A stretch of DNA of 64,000 bases from Chrysoperla carnea (GCF_905475395.1 NC_058342.1:19316640-19380639); one strand, 5' to 3'. Positions 22,593 to 34,920 are shown, counted from the stretch's first letter. Notes: a model not told the origin generated them from the letters alone. Numbers and translations: made by a program.

Positions 22593-23745
22593 ACGAGATA
22601 CACAAGGATTGAATAATAATAAGGATTTCAATAAAACTTTACAAATACATTTTTTGATTAACAGAGTTTCCAAAAATTACAAAAAATTTGTAGGTCATTG
22701 AGCTTTTTATACCATATATATATATGAAATATACATAGTATATTAAGTTTAGTCCAAAGTTTGTAACGCCTAAAAATATTCATGGTACGAAAAAAATTTT
22801 GGTATAGGTGTTCATAGAATCACCTAATTAGTCCATTTCCGGTTGTCCGTCCGTCCGTACGACCGACCGTCCGTCCGTCCGTCTGTCCGTAGGACCGTCC
22901 GCCCGTCCGTCCGTAAGTCTGTGAACACGATAACTCAAAAACGAAAAGAGATATCAAGATGAAATTTTTATAGCGTACTCAGGACCTAAAAACTGAGGTC
23001 AAGTTCGTAAATGAGCAATATGGGTCAATTGGGTCTTGGGTCCGTAGGACCCATCTTGTAAACCGTTAGAGATAGAACAAAAGTTTAAATGTAAAAAATG
23101 TTTTTTATAAAAAAATAAACAACTTTTGTTTGAAAATTTTTTTTGTAAACTTCACTGTTTACCCACGAGGGCGCTTATTAGGTGCAAATTTTATAGTATG
23201 CATTCATATGGGAATGTCAGTGTGTGTGTAGCTATTTAAAAGTGGATATCTTTTTTTATTAACATGCCGTCAAAAAACAAACGATTGCCTCATCAACACT
23301 GTCTATACATGGTATTTCAACAATTAACTCAGTCAATTGTTTGTTTTCACTTGTTATTATTATTTTATCGTTCAAAGTTGGCTGAAAAAATGATGAATCT
23401 TACAGGTTATTCTTGTCATATATCTTATCCTATCTATTTCAAAAAATCGAGTGTGCCAATCTTGTAGTTTATAATAATATACCATAAAAATATAAGGTTG
23501 CCGATGATATAAAAACAAAATTTTAATTTAATTATGAATTCATCGAAAATCCATCATTTGATGAACAGAGACGACAATAGTTAAAGTATCACTTGCACAC
23601 AATATATTATATATTTTTGTAGTTGCGTGGTAATGTAAAGCTAAAAATAAAACATTATTTGGCTACAAATCATGTATTTGGTTTATATGTATGTACTGTG
23701 CCACAAAAAAAATTCTTTTACAATACTGTATGAAAACAAACATCT
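22593..23745 (+). repeat. Dispersed repeat R2, interrupted copy
   Basis: Left part 22593-22705 and right part 23356-23745 together match 62905-63510 in order. Shared text includes TTCAATAAAACT, CAAAGTTGGCTGAAAAAATG, CATTTGATGAACAGAGACGA and TTGTAGTTGCGTGGTAATG. The 650 bp between them is the Helentron-like copy D, absent at 63 kb. A third, partial R2 copy is at 38866-39000. No ORF of note; family unknown. Confidence 0.75.
22706..23355 (+). mobile_element. DINE-1/Helentron-like element, copy D (complete reference copy)
   Basis: Boundaries are set by comparison with the empty R2 site at about 63014-63026. The element starts TTTATACCATATATATATATG in a T run and ends CACTTGTT before ATTATT. In order it has: a start inverted repeat; TTTAGTCCAAAGTTTG; a long CCGT/CCGTCTGTCC tract (22846-22918); the core ACTCAAAAACGAAAAGAG; CCGTTAGAGATAGAACAAAA; TATACATGGTAT (complement of the start repeat); the hairpin AACAATT/AATTGTT; and the end. 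It creates no obvious target-site duplication. It encodes nothing, so mobilisation would need a trans-acting Rep/helicase (inference). Confidence 0.85.
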
Positions 23746-23905
23746 TAAGCGGGATTTTTTCAAACAGTTCATCAGTACTTTTTTGGCACTATAAGGTATA
23801 CGGCGGGAAAATAGTCAGACTGCACTTTAACATATCGTTAAAAATGATGGAACATAAAAAATTGCAAAAGTTATGAACAATTAAAAATGAAAAAAAGGTA
23901 AATGA

Positions 23906-24037
23906 AACCGGAAATGGACTAATTAGGTGATTTTATGGTTACCTATACCAAACTTTTCTCAATCAATGTTCTTAAGCGTTACAAACTTGGGACTAAACTT
24001 AAAATACTATGCTATATCTCACATATACATGATATAA
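23906..24037 (-). mobile_element. DINE-1/Helentron-like 5' fragment, copy E
   Basis: AACCGGAAATGGACTAATTA through GCGTTACAAACTTGGGAC to ACATATACATGATATAATAA is the reverse complement of the first 130 bp of the family. The rest is missing. Confidence 0.75.
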
Positions 24038-24648
24038 TAAAACCTTTTACTGAAAGTTGCAATTTTGTTCGTACTTTCTTAACTGATTCTAGTTAACAAG
24101 ATGTTTGAATGCAAGTCTAGACTAAGAATAGGTCTATTAGGAGACTTATATGTCTTAGATTCAAGTCTATTAATAAACGATATATACAAATACTCTAATA
24201 CGCCTATACGTTTTGTTTCATCCTGTACATATATAAACGGTGTGGTTCATGTTAATTCAATTAACTTCATGCCATTTTATTTATTTCCATACACATCTGG
24301 CCCATGGTATTGTCCTAGTATTTGCAAATACAAGCAAAATTGTATCACATTTGAATAACATTTAGGAAAAACAAAAAATTGTCTAATTATTTCACAATAG
24401 GTTATTTTGTCCTCTATACCTATTTTTTAGGTTTACTTTTTATAGGTTTATATTTCCATCCATACATTTACTTTTTCATCTACAATAGCGGTATGTGTAG
24501 AGAAAGTATGTTGATCTAGTTTTTGATGTGAATACAAACATTTTGTCAAACTTTTATTTCTTAACTTGTTTTCCTAACTGTGAAATAATAAATCAGACAA
24601 GTTATTTTAGTAAGTTAGCGATCAATTCGTTCAACCAGCAATCATGTT

Positions 24649-24968
24649 CCCTGGTAAAAAAGTCGAATTCAATTCCGATTCAAATTTCCAATTAATTCCA
24701 ATTCAATCTTGAAGAACCTAATATAAAATTTCTAATTTGATCCCATTCATGATTTGGAACTAATAAGAAACTTACAATAATTTTATGGGATTGAATCGGA
24801 ATTCAATCGAAATGAATTGAAAATTAAATTTCCATTTGAAATTTTGAATTGGTTTCAATTGAATGAATACATTGAATGAATCGAAAATTTTTTTCCAATT
24901 AAATTCTATTCATTCCGATTGGTTGAATTTGAAATTTGCGATTCATGAATTGGACTTTTTTATCGGGG
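24649..24968. mobile_element. 320-bp foldback MITE made of AATTCAATT words
   Basis: The left end CCCTGGTAAAAAAGTCGAAT and the reverse complement of the right end CCCCGATAAAAAAGTCCAAT form about 25-bp terminal inverted repeats. The whole interior is a loose array of AATTC, GAATT and CAATTGAA words on both strands, so it can fold on itself throughout. No ORF; superfamily unknown. Confidence 0.65.
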
Positions 24969-24999
24969 TGGTAGCCTTTATTAAGGCACTTATGTACAC

Positions 25000-25575
25000 A
25001 TTTTAAACATCCTTTGATTGGCGTAAAACTTGAAATTTATAAATGAAAAAGAAAAGAAAAGCGATTTTAGAAATAAGAAATATTAAACTTAATATTGCAT
25101 TTTAAGCACTGCGACTATATCCATCCTTTACTCTATCCATTTGAATTGTTGATAGGTGATAGGTATTCACATTCTACCTGCCTTGAGTGTTTTTACTGTT
25201 TGAAAATCCTGTTAATTTTCTCAATTTTCATTGTTCACACCCAGGTACATTGGAATAAGAAAAGTACCAGGGCAGGTAAAAATACTCTTCCATTAAATGA
25301 TGAAACTATAGAAATTTTTCTAATTCCATAGTATCTGGGTGAATTAAAAAATGAAAATTGGGAAAATTAACAGGATTATCGAAAAATAAAAGTACTCATG
25401 GCAGGTAGAATATGAATAACTATATAAAATATCCGAATAACAAAACGATAGAGTATCTTATTTGAAAAACCGCTATTCTTTATAAATATTATTTCCCACC
25501 AATGGATATTTTATGATATAGGATTCTTAAAAAAATTCCACGAAAGTTAAAGAATGTTTAAAATTTGTAAATAAT
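25000..25575. mobile_element. Foldback R6, second locus with reversed arm order
   Basis: About 25000-25290 matches the right arm and about 25310-25575 matches the left arm of the 9-10 kb element. Here the CACCCAGGTACATTGG and CATAGTATCTGGGTG blocks face each other at the centre, whereas at 9-10 kb they lie outside the inner ends. The single arm therefore seems to be the repeat unit. Confidence 0.65.
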
Positions 25576-25705
25576 AGCCTAAATAGAGAAATGAAGTATG
25601 TTGAGAATGTACTATTTAAATTTCAGTACCGCGGCAAATTTCAGTTACGCGACATACTATGGTCAGTCAAGCGAATGATGGAACAGGGATCAGATATATG
25701 CTATC

Positions 25706-26055
25706 GAAACGACTATGTTTTACGTGGTACTCAGATAAATTTACTAAAGCTGAAAGTAACAAGATCTAAATAACAGTTATGCCTGTCAGTCAGTTAGGTG
25801 TTAAAACAGGGCTGGCTGTATGTACAACAAATAAATTTCAATTCAGTTATGATGACCGTGGTATTTCAATAAATTTGTTAAAATTGAAAATTATTATACA
25901 GATTATATATTTGAAGATAACAGTAATGTCAGTCAGTCAGTTAAATATTAGAACAGGGCTGGTCAGTCAGCCCTTATGTATGAACAATAAATAAATAAGA
26001 TTCAGTTATGATTTCCGTGGTATTTAAATGAATTTATTAAAGCTGAAAAATGTTA
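25706..26055 (+). repeat. ~147-bp tandem repeat, about 2.4 units
   Basis: GTCAGTCAGTTA, ACAGGGCTGG, TTCAGTTATGAT and CGTGGTATTT recur with a period of about 147 bp (CAGTTAGG at 25791, CAGTTAAA at 25938). A partial upstream unit holds GTGGTACTCAGATAAATTTA. Short frames inside are not recognisable proteins. Confidence 0.75.
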
Positions 26056-27823
26056 TATAATTTTTATATGCAATATATAAGCTGTATAACCAATATATAA
26101 GCTATATATAAGCTGTTTGATGTTTGCTGCCAAATACGTTTTACAATTGTGTTAGAAAAAATGTTTAATAGTTCATCGAACTTTTTGGTACTTTCAATAA
26201 CATGAATAAAAAGTTTTCAGCTTTTGTTGATCTATACTTTACGTAAACGAAAGGAACCAGTTGATTACACAGGACCATTTCTAACTATTTTATTAACGTA
26301 TTTAACCCTAAAAATTTTTATAATTGTATACCCATGCATGAATAAGGGATTAATTGAATTTAAACATTGTCAAAAAAAATAAATACATAAATATATAAAA
26401 TGCGAACTATATTTCGAATGACATCACACAAAAGTATGTCAAATATTTTAAACAAAATATTTTAATCAGATTTTTGTCGATCAATGATAGAGATGTGGAA
26501 GTTAAATCGTTGTACGAAAGAGTGAACATATTCAAAGATACATGAATGAATAATACAATACAATATTTTTTTACTTTCATATGCAAAATATGTGACATTG
26601 ATTGAAGTTTTTTAAATGTTATTGGATTTTAACGCTAAGATGTCAGCGCCACGAGCAAAAAAAAAATGTAAACCATTCTCGTTACAATCAGGTGATTATT
26701 TCATTGACTAAAGAGGAAAGAAATATTTTACATTTTTTATACATATTAATGTGCTGTGCTATATTTACTCCCCGAGTCTTTTATAATTACGATAATTTTC
26801 CTAGTTTTTTATATAAACTTTGTAGTTTGTGTTGTTATGATTTACATTTTTAACTTTTAAATTTGTATACTTTTTTACTTTTAATTTCATATTTGTGTGT
26901 GTTTTCAAATACAGTTTTTTAAATAAAACAATTATTTTAATGTTTTATAGCATTCTCTAATAAAATTTGTGTTAATAAAAATTGTTGCAATAACCTTTAT
27001 TATATGCTTATGACATGTGCGTATAGTTTCAAGATTCTAAACAAACATTTCCGTCAGATTTATGTACTTATGGGCGTTCTGACAATAGTTTTTTTTTCTA
27101 TCGCTAGATATAGCCTTTCTTAGCATTAAAATAAAATAAGAAGCCTCAGATGCCATTCATTAATTATAAGTGATGATTTTGAAAATTGAAAATTTACTAA
27201 CTGGAAATAGCAACAGAGGGAGAACCACGTCTCCAAGATAATTGAGCAGAATATTATATGCGAGAGCATGATTATTAATGCGCATGTCTTAATATACAAT
27301 ATAATATTCTGGCGCGTATTTACAACATAATAATTGCCGCTTAATAAATATTATTTAATTCATAAACTTTACTAACCTGTGATACAAGTCTACTAAATAA
27401 AACAATATCTAACCATTTTTTAATTCTTTAACACAGAATTAATTAAACAAACAGTAACTATTGAAACAGATGTGTCGGTTAATAGGATGATGCGCACTAA
27501 ATAACATGATCTGTTATTGTGGTTATCTGTCAGCTGTTTGAGTATCGTGTTGTTGTCTCTGTTAATCGTCTCTATGAAGCAAAAATGTGCACTCGGGGGC
27601 ATATAGTAATAGAGGATTTAAGATTTTGACCGTTTTTAAACCCTCCTCCCCCTTTTTACGTAATATTAAAAAACAATTGTATTTTTATTTTTCAAGAATT
27701 TTGATTTCGTAAACTAAGAGCTTAGAGAAAAAATCACAAGAGCACTATTTTGCTTAAAACTGAAAGAAGAAATATTCCACCATCAGTACAAAAGCAATAG
27801 CTCCATTTCCTTCGGCAATTCGC
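26056..27823. other. No supported feature
   Basis: Long A+T-rich stretch. Several 60-83-codon frames are hydrophobic or Asn/Lys-rich noise. No repeat termini or RNA boxes recognised. Confidence 0.5.
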
Positions 27824-27960
27824 TAAAAATGGACTAATTAGGTAATTTAATGACAGCTATACCAAAATTTTGTTGGTAGCATCAATATTTTTAAGCGTTA
27901 CAAACTTTGGACTAAACTTAGTATACCTTGACATATTCCATACATACATGGTATAAAAAT
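27824..27960 (-). mobile_element. DINE-1/Helentron-like 5' fragment, copy F
   Basis: TAAAAATGGACTAATTAGGT through GCGTTACAAACTTTGGAC to CATACATGGTATAAAAAT. As in copy E, only the first 130-140 bp of the element survives. Confidence 0.75.
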
Positions 27961-29819
27961 AAATTGAAAACTAAGGTGAAAGTAAGCACGACGCTAAGAA
28001 AAAGACATCATTTCAATAATATTTTTAAAATGTCCATATGTATCTCTCTGAATTTTTATTTTAGTCTTTTATAAATATTTAATGTTAATTGCTATAAATG
28101 TAATTGTCATATTATTCACATGAAGGTCCCGTGAGAATTTATAGTATGTATATATTCATATTCTGTACGTATGTAAGTATGTATGTGTAAACAATTGTCC
28201 TTAATATCCACCGTCCGATGTTGTCTGTTGTCCCCGATTTCGTACTGTGCGTATAAAGCCTAAATTAAGAAGTATAAGATAAGGTAAAGGTACCATATTA
28301 CGGGATTTTTGATTTATTGGGAAATAGTTTTGATTATTTTTTCACGCCTAGTTCTTTAATTTATAGTATTTATATTAAACGATAATTTTCTGGACTTCGA
28401 GTTTATTACTAATTTCGTGATACAATTTGGCTTTGAACTTGATTCCGGGAATGGAAGTTTATAATTCCGGAATACACACTTAATATATCCTTTGCCTGTT
28501 ATACGTAATATGTAGTAAAATTTATAAATAGTAACCCAAAAAAACCCGAAAACGTACGATGTATGTTGATTGAGTAGCTATATAGTCATTCTGTTTCGAT
28601 GGGTAACAACTCAATTGTGTGTTGTGTGCGTCAAGTTATTGTCAGTTTCAAAGAATAGCTGCTTTGTCTACAACACGCAAGTATACAAGATATACACACG
28701 CATTACTAAAAAGCCAGAGCTGCGCACGATAGGCTGCTCTTTCAAAACGAAACGGTATCATTCGATTACCAGATCTTACTCGTCATATCTTTTACCTACC
28801 TGGTGCCTCATTCGAAAAACTATTGATTCTTCGAAGGAATAAATTTAAAAAAAAAAAATGTAATATTAATTTAGCTATATTTTTAAATCACATATTAAGT
28901 ATAATGCATTAAATATGAAAAATTATGTCAGTCAAATGATTGCCTCTGAATTTTCTTTTCAAGGTAATTTTCAATGACATTTTCCCAAGTTAAGTTTCAG
29001 GGATTATCTCATCTTTAGCTTGGTGGATGAAAACTTAAGCTTGCTCCAACGTTCCAGGTTTGCTGTAATAGATGTGACTCTTCAATGCCGTCAAGGTTCG
29101 CGTCTCAATTTTTCACAAAAACATGTGTTGTTTGTTTCTGAATTATGGCTTATTTGGAAATATAGCGGCTAGAAGACGGTATTACTACCAAATATTGTTT
29201 GATTTTTTTTATTACTAATCACTGAAGCTAGAGTGGAAACCGATTTTGATCACCGTCAATGTGTTGTAAACGTATATTTTTAGTGGAAAAAATTTTGTAA
29301 TATTCCCCCCCCCCCCAAAAAAAATAACAAAAAAATAATAATTTTTCCTTAACCAAAAATACTTTACGGGTTTTCTTTTAATCTCGAATATAAATATTTA
29401 ATATTGGTACATCGAAAAATAGAATTCAAGAACAGAGATAGCAAAATATTTTAAATAAATATTTATTTTTATTGTCAAAAAAGAAAAAAAATGTTGCATT
29501 AATGTAATTGTATTAGCTGGAAAACTTTGAATTTGACATGATGAGCCTAGTAAGGGAGTGTCAAGGGTATCCAATATTAAGGAGTGGGTTAAAATTGAAC
29601 ATAGAATTTAATGTTTAGAATAATATACCTATATATAAAGTAGTGACGTGACGAATAATTTCTTACGAATTCGTAAGAAACGATGCAAATTTTGCTAACG
29701 TGGAAAGAAAAAATGCAATGAAATTCGAATATGAAAAAATGAAAAAACAACTAATAATATTTATATTTTTATTTACTTGGGTAAAAAATGACTATGTAAC
29801 AGTCTTAAGGTTACATAAA
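27961..29819. other. No supported gene; possible retroposed tail at 28820-28860
   Basis: A G+C-richer frame at 28570-28842 ends at GGAATAAATTTAAAAAAAAAAAA, which could be a poly(A) signal and tail of a retroposed transcript. The gap between signal and tail is very short and the protein is unrecognised. A C10-13/A8 homopolymer junction lies near 29306-29325. The rest is featureless. Confidence 0.35.
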
Positions 29820-30241
29820 TCTCTATATATTATAAATGCGAAAGTAAGCATGTTTGTTTGTTTGTTTGTTTGTTAGTTACGTTTTCACGCTAAAACTAGC
29901 GAATGGTTTTTAATGAAACTGTAAAGCAATATGAGATATAATTTATAAAGATATATGAATAATAATTTAAAAAAATTTAAAAATTAATTTAATTTGACAT
30001 TACCATAAATTACAGATTTCTGTAAAAATAGTCAATAAAAAATATTTCACGGCCATCTTTTCTGATATACCCAATGACTACTTACTACTATTATGCATTT
30101 AAAAAAATAGAAAACCATACATATATTTTACCTGTGTAAAACAATCCCATTATTTCGAGTGTTATAGAAAGGGGATAAGCGGGGGTAATCTTTATCAATC
30201 TTTACTTTTAAACCCAGCGAAGCGGGTGAGTATCACTCTAG
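29820..30241 (+). mobile_element. Non-autonomous Helitron, copy e (full length)
   Basis: A|TCTCTATATATTATAAATGCG at the 5' end, the GTTTGTTTGTTTGTTTGTTAG block, CATAAATTACAGATTTCTGT, then CCCAGCGAAGCGGGTGAG and CTAG|T. At 422 bp it is one of the cleanest members of the short subfamily. Confidence 0.88.
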
Positions 30242-30368
30242 TTGTTAAATAAGACCAAACTTCATTAATATATGTTTTACCCATATTTTTACTTTTTAAT
30301 CAGAGTTAAATTTGACTGTTGGGCATATGGAAATATAGCAAACTCACCTCAAATCGAAACAAACTATA

Positions 30369-30444
30369 GTTTGCTTTTAATGGACTTACACGATGTGTTT
30401 TCAATGCGTTAGTTTAGTTTGTTGTTAATGGACTTATACGATGG
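30369..30444 (+). repeat. 28-bp direct duplication
   Basis: AGTTTG, TTAATGGACTTA and ACGATG at 30369-30396 are repeated at 30417-30444 with few changes, just left of the Jockey insertion site. Confidence 0.7.
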
Positions 30445-30460
30445 ACTCTTTTACGCTAAT

Positions 30461-31189
30461 TTTTTTTTTTAGCGTCCTAATTTTAACTGTTATCAGTTCG
30501 ATTCAGTTATCACTAGATAAAATCGTGATTTGTGTCTACCCAATGGAAGGCACAAAAATAAATAATTATATATTAAAATTTAAATACAATTATCATCAGA
30601 ATGTCACATAAATCTATGTTTTAGTTCTAAAATATTAAGTTTCTTTAGTCTGATTAAGGTTTCACTATTGTCAAGAAGGTACAGGACATACACAATTGGA
30701 TGCATTTCTAAACGATACACATAGTTTTCACTAAATCGCACTATTTCTTCACGCACTGTAGACACATTTAAACTACGGTGTAGGTCATCGTTTTGTACGT
30801 ACCATGGTGAATCACTTCTCATACTCAGCACTTTGGACTGAAAATGCAGTAAAATCTCAATGTTGCTAATACTTACAGTACCCCACAATTGCACACCGTA
30901 TGTCCATACAGGTTTCAAAACACTCTTATACACTAACAACAGTTTCGAGCGATAATTGAGTTACGATTTAGTAACCAGAAATATTTATTAAATTGAATAT
31001 TTAGTTGTTTTCTTATGGTCCATATGTGTTTTCGCCAAGTAAAATGTTTATTCACATGCATACCCAGATTTTTAACATCTTCGTTTTGTGGAAGTATCAC
31101 GCCATTTAAAGTAAGTGGGTGACAGATTCCTCTGCGTAAGGTGAAGGTGACTTGGACCGATTTATTTGTATAAGCACGAATAACGCTAA
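30461..31189 (-). mobile_element. 5'-truncated Jockey-clade LINE insertion
   Basis: The perfect 11-bp duplication TTTACGCTAAT flanks the insert (30450-30460 and 31190-31200). On the minus strand the element ends in a 10-base poly(A), seen as T at 30461-30470. The remaining sequence is the C-terminal part of the reverse transcriptase ORF plus about 130 bp of 3' untranslated DNA. Poly(A), target-site duplication and 5' truncation are the expected products of target-primed reverse transcription. Confidence 0.92.
30604..31186 (-). pseudogene. Jockey-like reverse transcriptase, C-terminal fragment
   Basis: On the minus strand, pieces match the end of Jockey-clade ORF2: QVTFTLRRGICHPLTLNG, VKNLGMHVNKHFTWRKH, WTIRKQLNIQFNKYFWLLNR, then KLLLVYKSVLKPVWTYGVQLWG and FQSKVLSMRSDSPWYVQND. 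A one-base frameshift near 30945-30955 separates the last two blocks from the rest. The catalytic palm (YADD region) and endonuclease are absent. The open 111-codon part is an internal frame starting at a TTG, not a gene. Confidence 0.9.
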
Positions 31190-31200
31190 TTTACGCTAAT

Positions 31201-31815
31201 GAAAATATAAATTTAATAAATACGCATTCGCGTTCTAGAATATTGGAGAAAAACATGTACAAAATACTTCATTCGCCCCATCACTAATTTAAAGATATAT
31301 TTTGTACCCTTGAGATGATTCTACCCTTAAATTATAATACAAACTTTATCCTAAAGTTTTGTAATAGTTTAGATTTGTGGTTTTTCAGTACAAAACATAG
31401 GAATTATAATGAATATATACTTCCTCTTATACATTTCCCGTTTTGCTAATAAAAATTTCTGCAAGATATAATTTTTTTTTTTTTTTTGGTAATTTTCTGT
31501 TATAATTTTTCATTATTTTTTGTCAGCAGTGGAGTTAATAGATGTTTTGACTTGAGAAAATTTCGGAGAGAGTGATTTTTAATCATGTATCTCTAAACAT
31601 GGTGCAAAAGTTATAAGCTATTGTCTTTGAGTTCGCTTTTCTTTTAGCTAACAGAAAACCTTCACTAACATAGAAGTCTTCACTAACGTGTAACAATCCA
31701 TATCCAATTTCTATTGGAGCAGTTAACCGCTCGTTAATTAGTCCAAGCAATTCTCAACGTAAAATTCTCAAAGTTTTTAGTTTTCATATATTTTGATACT
31801 AGAATATATATATAA
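31201..31815. other. No supported feature
   Basis: A+T-rich spacer with a poly(T) run near 31471-31487. No coding or repeat boundary recognised. Confidence 0.5.
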
Positions 31816-32070
31816 CTAGATTGATACCCACCCGCTTCGCTGGGTTTAAAAGTAAAAATTGATAAAGATTGCTCCCACTTATCCCTTTTCTATAACACTC
31901 GAAATAATGGTGGGGATTATTTTACACAGGTAAAATAGTTCATGTGTTATTCTGATATATCAGCTATATTGCTGTACAGTTTCATTAAAAACCATTCGTT
32001 AGTTTTAGCGTGAAAGCGTAACAAACAAACAAACAAACATGCTAACTTTCGCATTTATATTTTATAGAGA
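31816..32070 (-). mobile_element. Non-autonomous Helitron, copy f (internal deletion)
   Basis: Reverse orientation. CTAG at 31816-31819 with CCCGCTTCGCTGGG just inside is the 3' end; CATTTATATTTTATAGAGA before T is the 5' end. About 170 bp of the middle is missing relative to copy e, with TTTTACACAGGTAAAAT joined to the AGTTCATGTGTTATTC block. Confidence 0.85.
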
Positions 32071-32519
32071 TAATATTACTCAGGGGTGTCGCCAGCTAAT
32101 AGGCCAGAGGGGGGCAACCTGAAGGATACATAGTATGAATTATAGGAAAAAATACTTTAAAGGGTCATCTTGCGCTTTCCTTACGCATGTGACTTCATTT
32201 GACAGATTGAGAGATACATTTTGCTTAATTAATTATTATTGAAGATTTCTTTGAATTTAAATAAAGCAACCCTAATAATTATTTTAGGAAGATTACATTT
32301 ATTTACAAGTATTTCTTCATTATCTTATGTTAAACGTCCTTCAATAGCCGTATATTACAATTACAGTGAAAAGCGATTCTAGTGTTTTAGTACTGCAAAA
32401 CACTCTAAAATTTCAGTTATACATCTATTAATACTTTCACGCTAGCTTTTTGTTCTCGAAATTATTTTTACATTAACATTTGGTTATTCATGAAGGGTGA
32501 AGCGTTTTCTTTCATATAA

Positions 32520-32979
32520 TCCCTATATATATTATAAATGTGAAAGTAAGGATGTTTGTTTGTTACGCTTTCACGAAAAAGTAGTGAATGGTTTTTAATG
32601 AAACTGTACAGGAATATAGCTCATACATCAGAATAACACATGAGCTATAAATTAAAAAGATGAAGATACAAAAAAAAATTTTTTTTTCTACATTTAATCT
32701 GACATTAACTGTTTTAAACTTTTACAGAAATCTTTATTTTATACTTCAAAATGATGATCACAGATGGAGCAGAGTTATGATCATTATTTCAAACCATAAA
32801 TTAAAAATTTCTGTAAAAATTTAAAATAATAAATAACACAATTCATAGCAACCTTTTCTGACATACTCAATTAATTATGACTACTTTACAATTAAAAAAA
32901 TTGAGATCAAAAGAGATGGAGGCTATAAAGCGGTGATTTTTACTTTTAAGCCCAGTGAACCGCGCGGGTATCAAGCTAG
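32520..32979 (+). mobile_element. Non-autonomous Helitron, copy g (full length)
   Basis: A|TCCCTATATATATTATAAATG at the 5' end; central inverted block around ATGATGATCACAGATGGAGC; 3' CCCAGTGAACCGCGCGGGTA and CTAG|T. It belongs with copies b, h and i, the subfamily carrying the GATGATCA centre. Confidence 0.87.
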
Positions 32980-34719
32980 TCAGTCAATAAAAATGGCTGG
33001 GCAAAATATAAAAAAAAAAAAAAACATGAAAATGGTAGTGTTTTAAAACTAGATTTATTTTATCATTATTTTACCTGAAATACGATTTGATAAAAGAAAA
33101 TGAAAGTTTGAAATGAAATTTTGAAAGCAGTATAATATTACATATTAAAATCAAAGCAGTGACCTTTGAATCATTTTTAGGAATCTTTAGAGGGGGTTAG
33201 TTATTAGTTATCACATATATGAACAAACAATATTCATTGTAAAATGAATATTTCATTGATATCTCCACGTCAAGGGTCCACTTTCCCTTATAAGTCATAT
33301 GTAAATAAATTAAAACTAATTAAAAATCACCTTCGACCTTATTTCACATCATACTTGTTACACACTATATGTAAGGTGTACAAAGTTCATATAGATTAAT
33401 TAAGGATATGAAAATCGGTATATTTGCCATTTGGAATAATTTCAGGAAATAGTCAATCTTGTTTTTATTTTAATCAAAAATCTACCAACAAATAAAAATA
33501 ATTCTTTTGCAAATACAGAAAAAAAGAGGTTTAATTGAAATTTTGTTTATGACCGACAATTTATCTTTTTCACATTTTTTTTTTTTTTAAATTCGTATTA
33601 AATATCATTCTATCAAAATATCATTATTGATATTGACTCGACTTTTTAAGTCTTCCATTGAGGGTAATATTTCTTCTGTCGGCTTTGGTAATGTATCTTT
33701 TTTCACTCATATACTACGTATACTACATATGTATACCATACAATGTGTCTCAAAAAATAGTCACATTACAGTTAGATTGTTGTAGCCTGGAATTTAGTTT
33801 TATACACGGACAAAGTATCCTTGTCATCTACTCAGCGAATAAAACTGATATATGCTACTTATGAAAAATGAAAAATCTGTTTAAAAGAAATTAATTATGA
33901 GTTTCTCACAAGTAAAGGTAGATGACTTTAAGGTGTTATGGGTAGTCAACAGAACATCTTTTTTTCAAATTTTTGAATAGCGTACAAAATTTAATACACA
34001 CGTTATCATAATTAATCATAATAATTAAATTGATTTTATAACAATTAATAATACATAAAATTCTAATACAAAAAAAATAAATTGTATTTTGACTATTCAG
34101 TTGATTAGTTATTGTACTTATAATTCCTATATTATCGACATATTTTACTCTAGAAATCCTCTGTGACATACTGAAAATAATAGATTTGGTAACATTACAA
34201 CGGTTTAAAGCGCCGAGTTATGGTTCTATAAAATTTTCGGAGTCGATTGTCAACGAGTCAGATGTCAACGACATCTGTTAATGATTTTTAAAGTTTTCAT
34301 ACTCATAATGAAACATACGGAAATTACAATGTGATATGATTAATCGTTAATATTTTTTGATAATGATCGATAACATGTATTTTTTTATAGATATATATAT
34401 AAATTCTTTTAACTTTAAGCTTTTTTTTGATGCATTATTACGTGAACACAGTTTTTTTAGAAATATGAGAATTTCATCCTCAAACTTGAATAAAAACATT
34501 ATTTAGATGCTTATCTTTAATATAATAAAAGGCTTACTGTAAGTTTATTTCTATATTTTACCCATACTACCTTAAATAAAAATGAGTCCATAAAAGTACA
34601 AAACTATAATAATAATTCACAATTCAGTATTTAAATTTTCAATGAATAAAACAAAACTTGAATTTTATTATGTCTTGGGCAAAATATATTTTGAATTTAA
34701 ATCTTAAATTATATCAAGC
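32980..34719. other. No supported feature
   Basis: A+T-rich spacer before the tRNA array. Short hydrophobic frames such as 33658-33864 and 33936-34169 look like noise. Homopolymer A and T runs only. Confidence 0.5.
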
Positions 34720-34852
34720 ATCATTGGCGCAACTAGATAAGGCATGGTACTATATGACAGAATTTATTTTATGATTATTATTTATTTTACCTGGTACTAT
34801 AGGACAGTATTTGGGCAATGCCGGTACTTTAAATTCAAGTCTCACCAAGACC
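34720..34852 (+). pseudogene. Decayed tRNA-Ile(UAU) copy with duplicated middle
   Basis: CATTGGCGCAACTAGATAAG and GGTACTATATGACAG (34720-34765) resemble the 5' half plus intron start of the intact genes. After about 25 bp, GGTACTATAGGACAGTATTT, GGGCAATGCCGG and a weak TTCAAGTCTCACC (34789-34852) resemble the middle and 3' half. The anticodon region thus occurs twice, and neither part can fold a full acceptor stem. Confidence 0.7.
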
Positions 34853-34920
34853 ATCATATTTTAATAGATTAAAAATTCTATAACTAAATTTGTTTTTAAA
34901 ATTTGCTACGGTTATCAGAA

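Noticed and set aside
28125-28200. Another Helentron-like fragment (GTATGTATGTGTAAAC text)
   Set aside because: Similarity is limited to simple ATGTATGT words with no diagnostic core or end.
28820-28860. Processed pseudogene with poly(A)
   Set aside because: AATAAA is only three bases from the A run, no target-site duplication was found, and the upstream frame is unrecognised.
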